A stretch of 6,980 nt of DNA from Flavobacterium sp. GTDB taxonomy: Bacteria; Bacteroidota; Bacteroidia; Flavobacteriales; Flavobacteriaceae. Positions 5,930-6,980 of the stretch are shown one piece after another; position 1 is the first letter of the stretch, and every line of letters begins with the position of its first letter. Below the pieces are notes generated by a model that was not told the DNA's origin, made no database searches, and saw only the letters and a program-made list of their open reading frames with translations. A program made the translations under genes and the position numbers. Location of the stretch: the NCBI GenBank assembly GCA_003449615.1, contig DMHA01000409.1, positions 1-6,980 of the forward strand. Reading direction: 5' to 3'.

Positions 5930-5961
5930 TTGAATTTCAAACTAACTTTTTTTTACATTTG
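5930..5961 (+). promoter_or_regulatory. Promoter of fic, placing transcription start at or next to the ATG
   Basis: TTG at 5930-5932, a 21-base spacer and TACATTTG at 5954-5961 make the best promoter match in the window. The -7 element ends 4 bases before the ATG at 5966. The expected start of transcription would fall at or within a few bases of the start codon, giving a leaderless or nearly leaderless mRNA. Confidence 0.7.
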
Positions 5962-5965
5962 AATT

Positions 5966-6736
5966 ATGAAACGATTACAATTATTAAAGCCGTTGTATTT
6001 TGAAGACTATCAAAAAAATCAACCCATTACGATATTGAAGCACTTCAATAAAATAAAGCGAAACGAAATTAGTTTTGGTTATGCTATTGAAAGTAGTGCA
6101 GTATATTCGTCAATGATTGAGGGTAATAATATGGACTTAGATTCGTACCTAAAAATTCTTCATTCAGGGATGGATAAAAAAAATAAATCTTATATCGAAA
6201 TTGGAGATTTAAAAGACGCTTATCTTTTTGCAAAAAACAATAAAATCACTTTGCAAAACATATTAAAAGCACATAAAATTACTTCAAAAAACTTAATTAA
6301 AAATAAATTATACGTTGGTAAAATAAGAGATAAGCAAGTTTATATTTTTGGTAATGGAGTCAAAATTTATACTGGAGCAAATCCCGACATCGTAAAAAAA
6401 GAAATTGAAACGCTAATTCAAGATATAAATATTTTAGTTGAAAGTGATTTAAACATTAGCGAAGTTTTTTACTATGCTTCCTATATTCATTTATTATTTG
6501 CTCAAATACATCCTTTTGCAGATGGTAACGGTAGAATTTCAAGATTGTTAGAAAAGTGGTTTTTGGCTCAAAAGCTGGGGGATAATGCTTGGAATATTCA
6601 ATCGGAAAAAATGTACCAAAAAAACCTAAAAAAATATTACACAAATATCAATATGGGTGCAGAATATGATAATTTGAATTATAATTTGATTAACCCATTT
6701 TTATTGATGTTACCAATTGCTTTGAAAACAAAATAA
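5966..6736 (+). CDS. Fic domain protein, class II (N-terminal inhibitory helix)
   Basis: This 256-residue protein belongs to the Fic family, whose members usually transfer AMP from ATP to hydroxyl side chains of target proteins. The catalytic motif HPFADGNGRISR (182-193) is complete, with catalytic H182, metal-binding D186 and the phosphate-binding GNGR loop. The flap region is around VGKIRDKQVYIFG (117-129). An SxxxEG inhibitory helix (S48, E52, G53) lies N-terminal to the core, which defines class II: E52 would contact the second arginine, R193, and hold the enzyme inactive, so no separate antitoxin is needed. No C-terminal DNA-binding domain or signal peptide is visible. The gene is richer in A, T and AAA codons than dusB or rsgA and stands alone between dtd and a tRNA gene, which suggests an accessory gene gained by transfer. 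The target is unknown. Confidence 0.92.
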   Translation: MKRLQLLKPLYFEDYQKNQPITILKHFNKIKRNEISFGYAIESSAVYSSMIEGNNMDLDSYLKILHSGMDKKNKSYIEIGDLKDAYLFAKNNKITLQNILKAHKITSKNLIKNKLYVGKIRDKQVYIFGNGVKIYTGANPDIVKKEIETLIQDINILVESDLNISEVFYYASYIHLLFAQIHPFADGNGRISRLLEKWFLAQKLGDNAWNIQSEKMYQKNLKKYYTNINMGAEYDNLNYNLINPFLLMLPIALKTK

Positions 6737-6739
6737 GGT

Positions 6740-6769
6740 TCTCCCTCAACTTCGTGGAGATTTTTTTTT
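6740..6769 (+). terminator. Intrinsic terminator after fic
   Basis: TCTCC (6740-6744) pairs with GGAGA (6756-6760) around an 11-base loop and is followed by nine T residues (6761-6769). It begins 4 bases after the fic stop codon. Confidence 0.7.
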
Positions 6770-6779
6770 GGTTAATTAA

Positions 6780-6822
6780 AAAAATCCTTAATCTACTAAA
6801 ATATAAGCAGTTAAGGATTTTT
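6780..6822. terminator. Bidirectional hairpin terminator
   Basis: AAAAATCCTTAA (6780-6791) pairs perfectly with TTAAGGATTTTT (6811-6822) over 12 bases with a 19-base loop. The T-run on the right arm serves the + strand. The A-run on the left (from 6778) gives a T-run on the - strand, so it can stop both fic read-through and transcription coming from the right. It lies just past the tRNA 3'-end remnant, in the place a tRNA terminator would occupy. Confidence 0.75.
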
Positions 6823-6825
6823 AAA

Positions 6826-6845
6826 GTACCCGGATCCGGATCAAA
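6826..6845 (-). repeat. Degenerate copy of a tRNA-Leu 3' end (T-loop, T-stem, acceptor)
   Basis: Read on the - strand, this stretch aligns with the 3' end of the intact tRNA-Leu at 6907-6927. Of 21 aligned columns, 18 are identical, 2 are mismatches and 1 is a gap. The outer 15 bases (6826-6840) differ at only one position. The 5' half of the T-stem and everything before it are absent, so it is a fragment and not a functional tRNA. It stands out as a GC-rich patch in AT-rich intergenic DNA. Confidence 0.6.
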
Positions 6846-6877
6846 TTAAAAGATTTGACCCGTCTCCAGTAAAAAAC

Positions 6878-6905
6878 AAAAGCTCTTCTTTTCAGAAGAG
6901 CTTTT
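6878..6905. terminator. Hairpin terminator of the tRNA-Leu gene
   Basis: AAAAGCTCTTCT (6878-6889) and AGAAGAGCTTTT (6894-6905) form a perfect 12-base stem with a TTTC loop. On the - strand it begins 2 bases after the tRNA discriminator base and is followed by T-rich sequence (complement of the A-run at 6871-6876). It can also act on the + strand through the short T-run at 6902-6906. Confidence 0.85.
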
Positions 6906-6907
6906 TG

Positions 6908-6980
6908 TACCCGGAGCCGGAGTCGAACCGGCACGGTTTCCCACAGGTGTTTGAGACCAGCGCGTCTACCAATTCCGCCA
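6908..6980 (-). tRNA. tRNA-Leu, anticodon CAA (partial at the window edge)
   Basis: On the - strand, 73 bases cover tRNA position 8 through the discriminator A. A three-pair D-stem (GCG/CGC) encloses a loop with AATTGGTAGA. The anticodon loop CTCAAAC carries CAA, which reads UUG leucine codons. An 11-base variable arm (TGGGAAACCGT) is of the class II type expected for leucine. The T-stem and loop are GCCGG-TTCGACT-CCGGC, the 3' acceptor strand is TCCGGGT, and A73 is the leucine discriminator. The seven bases of the 5' acceptor strand lie beyond 6980; ACCCGGA would pair fully. CCA is not encoded. The anticodon stem CTGGT/ACCTG has one T-T mismatch. Confidence 0.93.

Overview
The window looks like a chromosomal segment from a Bacteroidota bacterium, most likely Flavobacterium or a close relative. 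The evidence is its AT-rich composition, A-rich stretches before start codons instead of Shine-Dalgarno sequences, several TAnnTTTG promoter elements typical of this phylum, and proteins (DusB, RsgA, ferritin) that read like flavobacterial versions. All protein genes lie on the + strand. A tRNA gene enters from the right edge on the - strand.

Left part (1-1709): a promoter drives a DUF433/DUF5615 pair (putative antitoxin and PIN-like toxin) whose reading frames overlap by one base. A tRNA-dihydrouridine synthase (dusB) with a TTG start follows 36 bases later, so it may be co-transcribed. Middle part (1834-3149): a HAD-family hydrolase and a chloramphenicol-acetyltransferase-like enzyme overlap by one base in the same way and form a coupled pair. 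A ferritin with a complete ferroxidase centre follows (3277-3792), with its own -7 element and a clear terminator. Next comes a 50-residue Lys/Cys-rich small protein gene with a GTG start (3929-4081), bounded by a promoter and its own terminator; it is easily missed by gene callers.

Right part (4237-6980): rsgA (ribosome-assembly GTPase) and dtd (D-aminoacyl-tRNA deacylase) form a translation-quality pair. They are separated by a 72-base gap that holds three copies of an 18-base tandem repeat. The dtd reading frame carries an apparent 11-codon GC-rich, partly palindromic insertion. After a 193-base gap comes a class II Fic-domain gene with a promoter so close to its ATG that the mRNA is probably leaderless. 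Its base composition and position suggest an accessory insertion. The last 240 bases hold three hairpin terminators, a degenerate copy of a tRNA-Leu 3' end, and the intact tRNA-Leu(CAA), which lacks only its first seven bases.

Most genes are ordinary housekeeping or stress functions. The less ordinary items are the Lys/Cys-rich small protein, the insertion in dtd, the 18-base repeats, the leaderless Fic gene and the tRNA 3'-end remnant.
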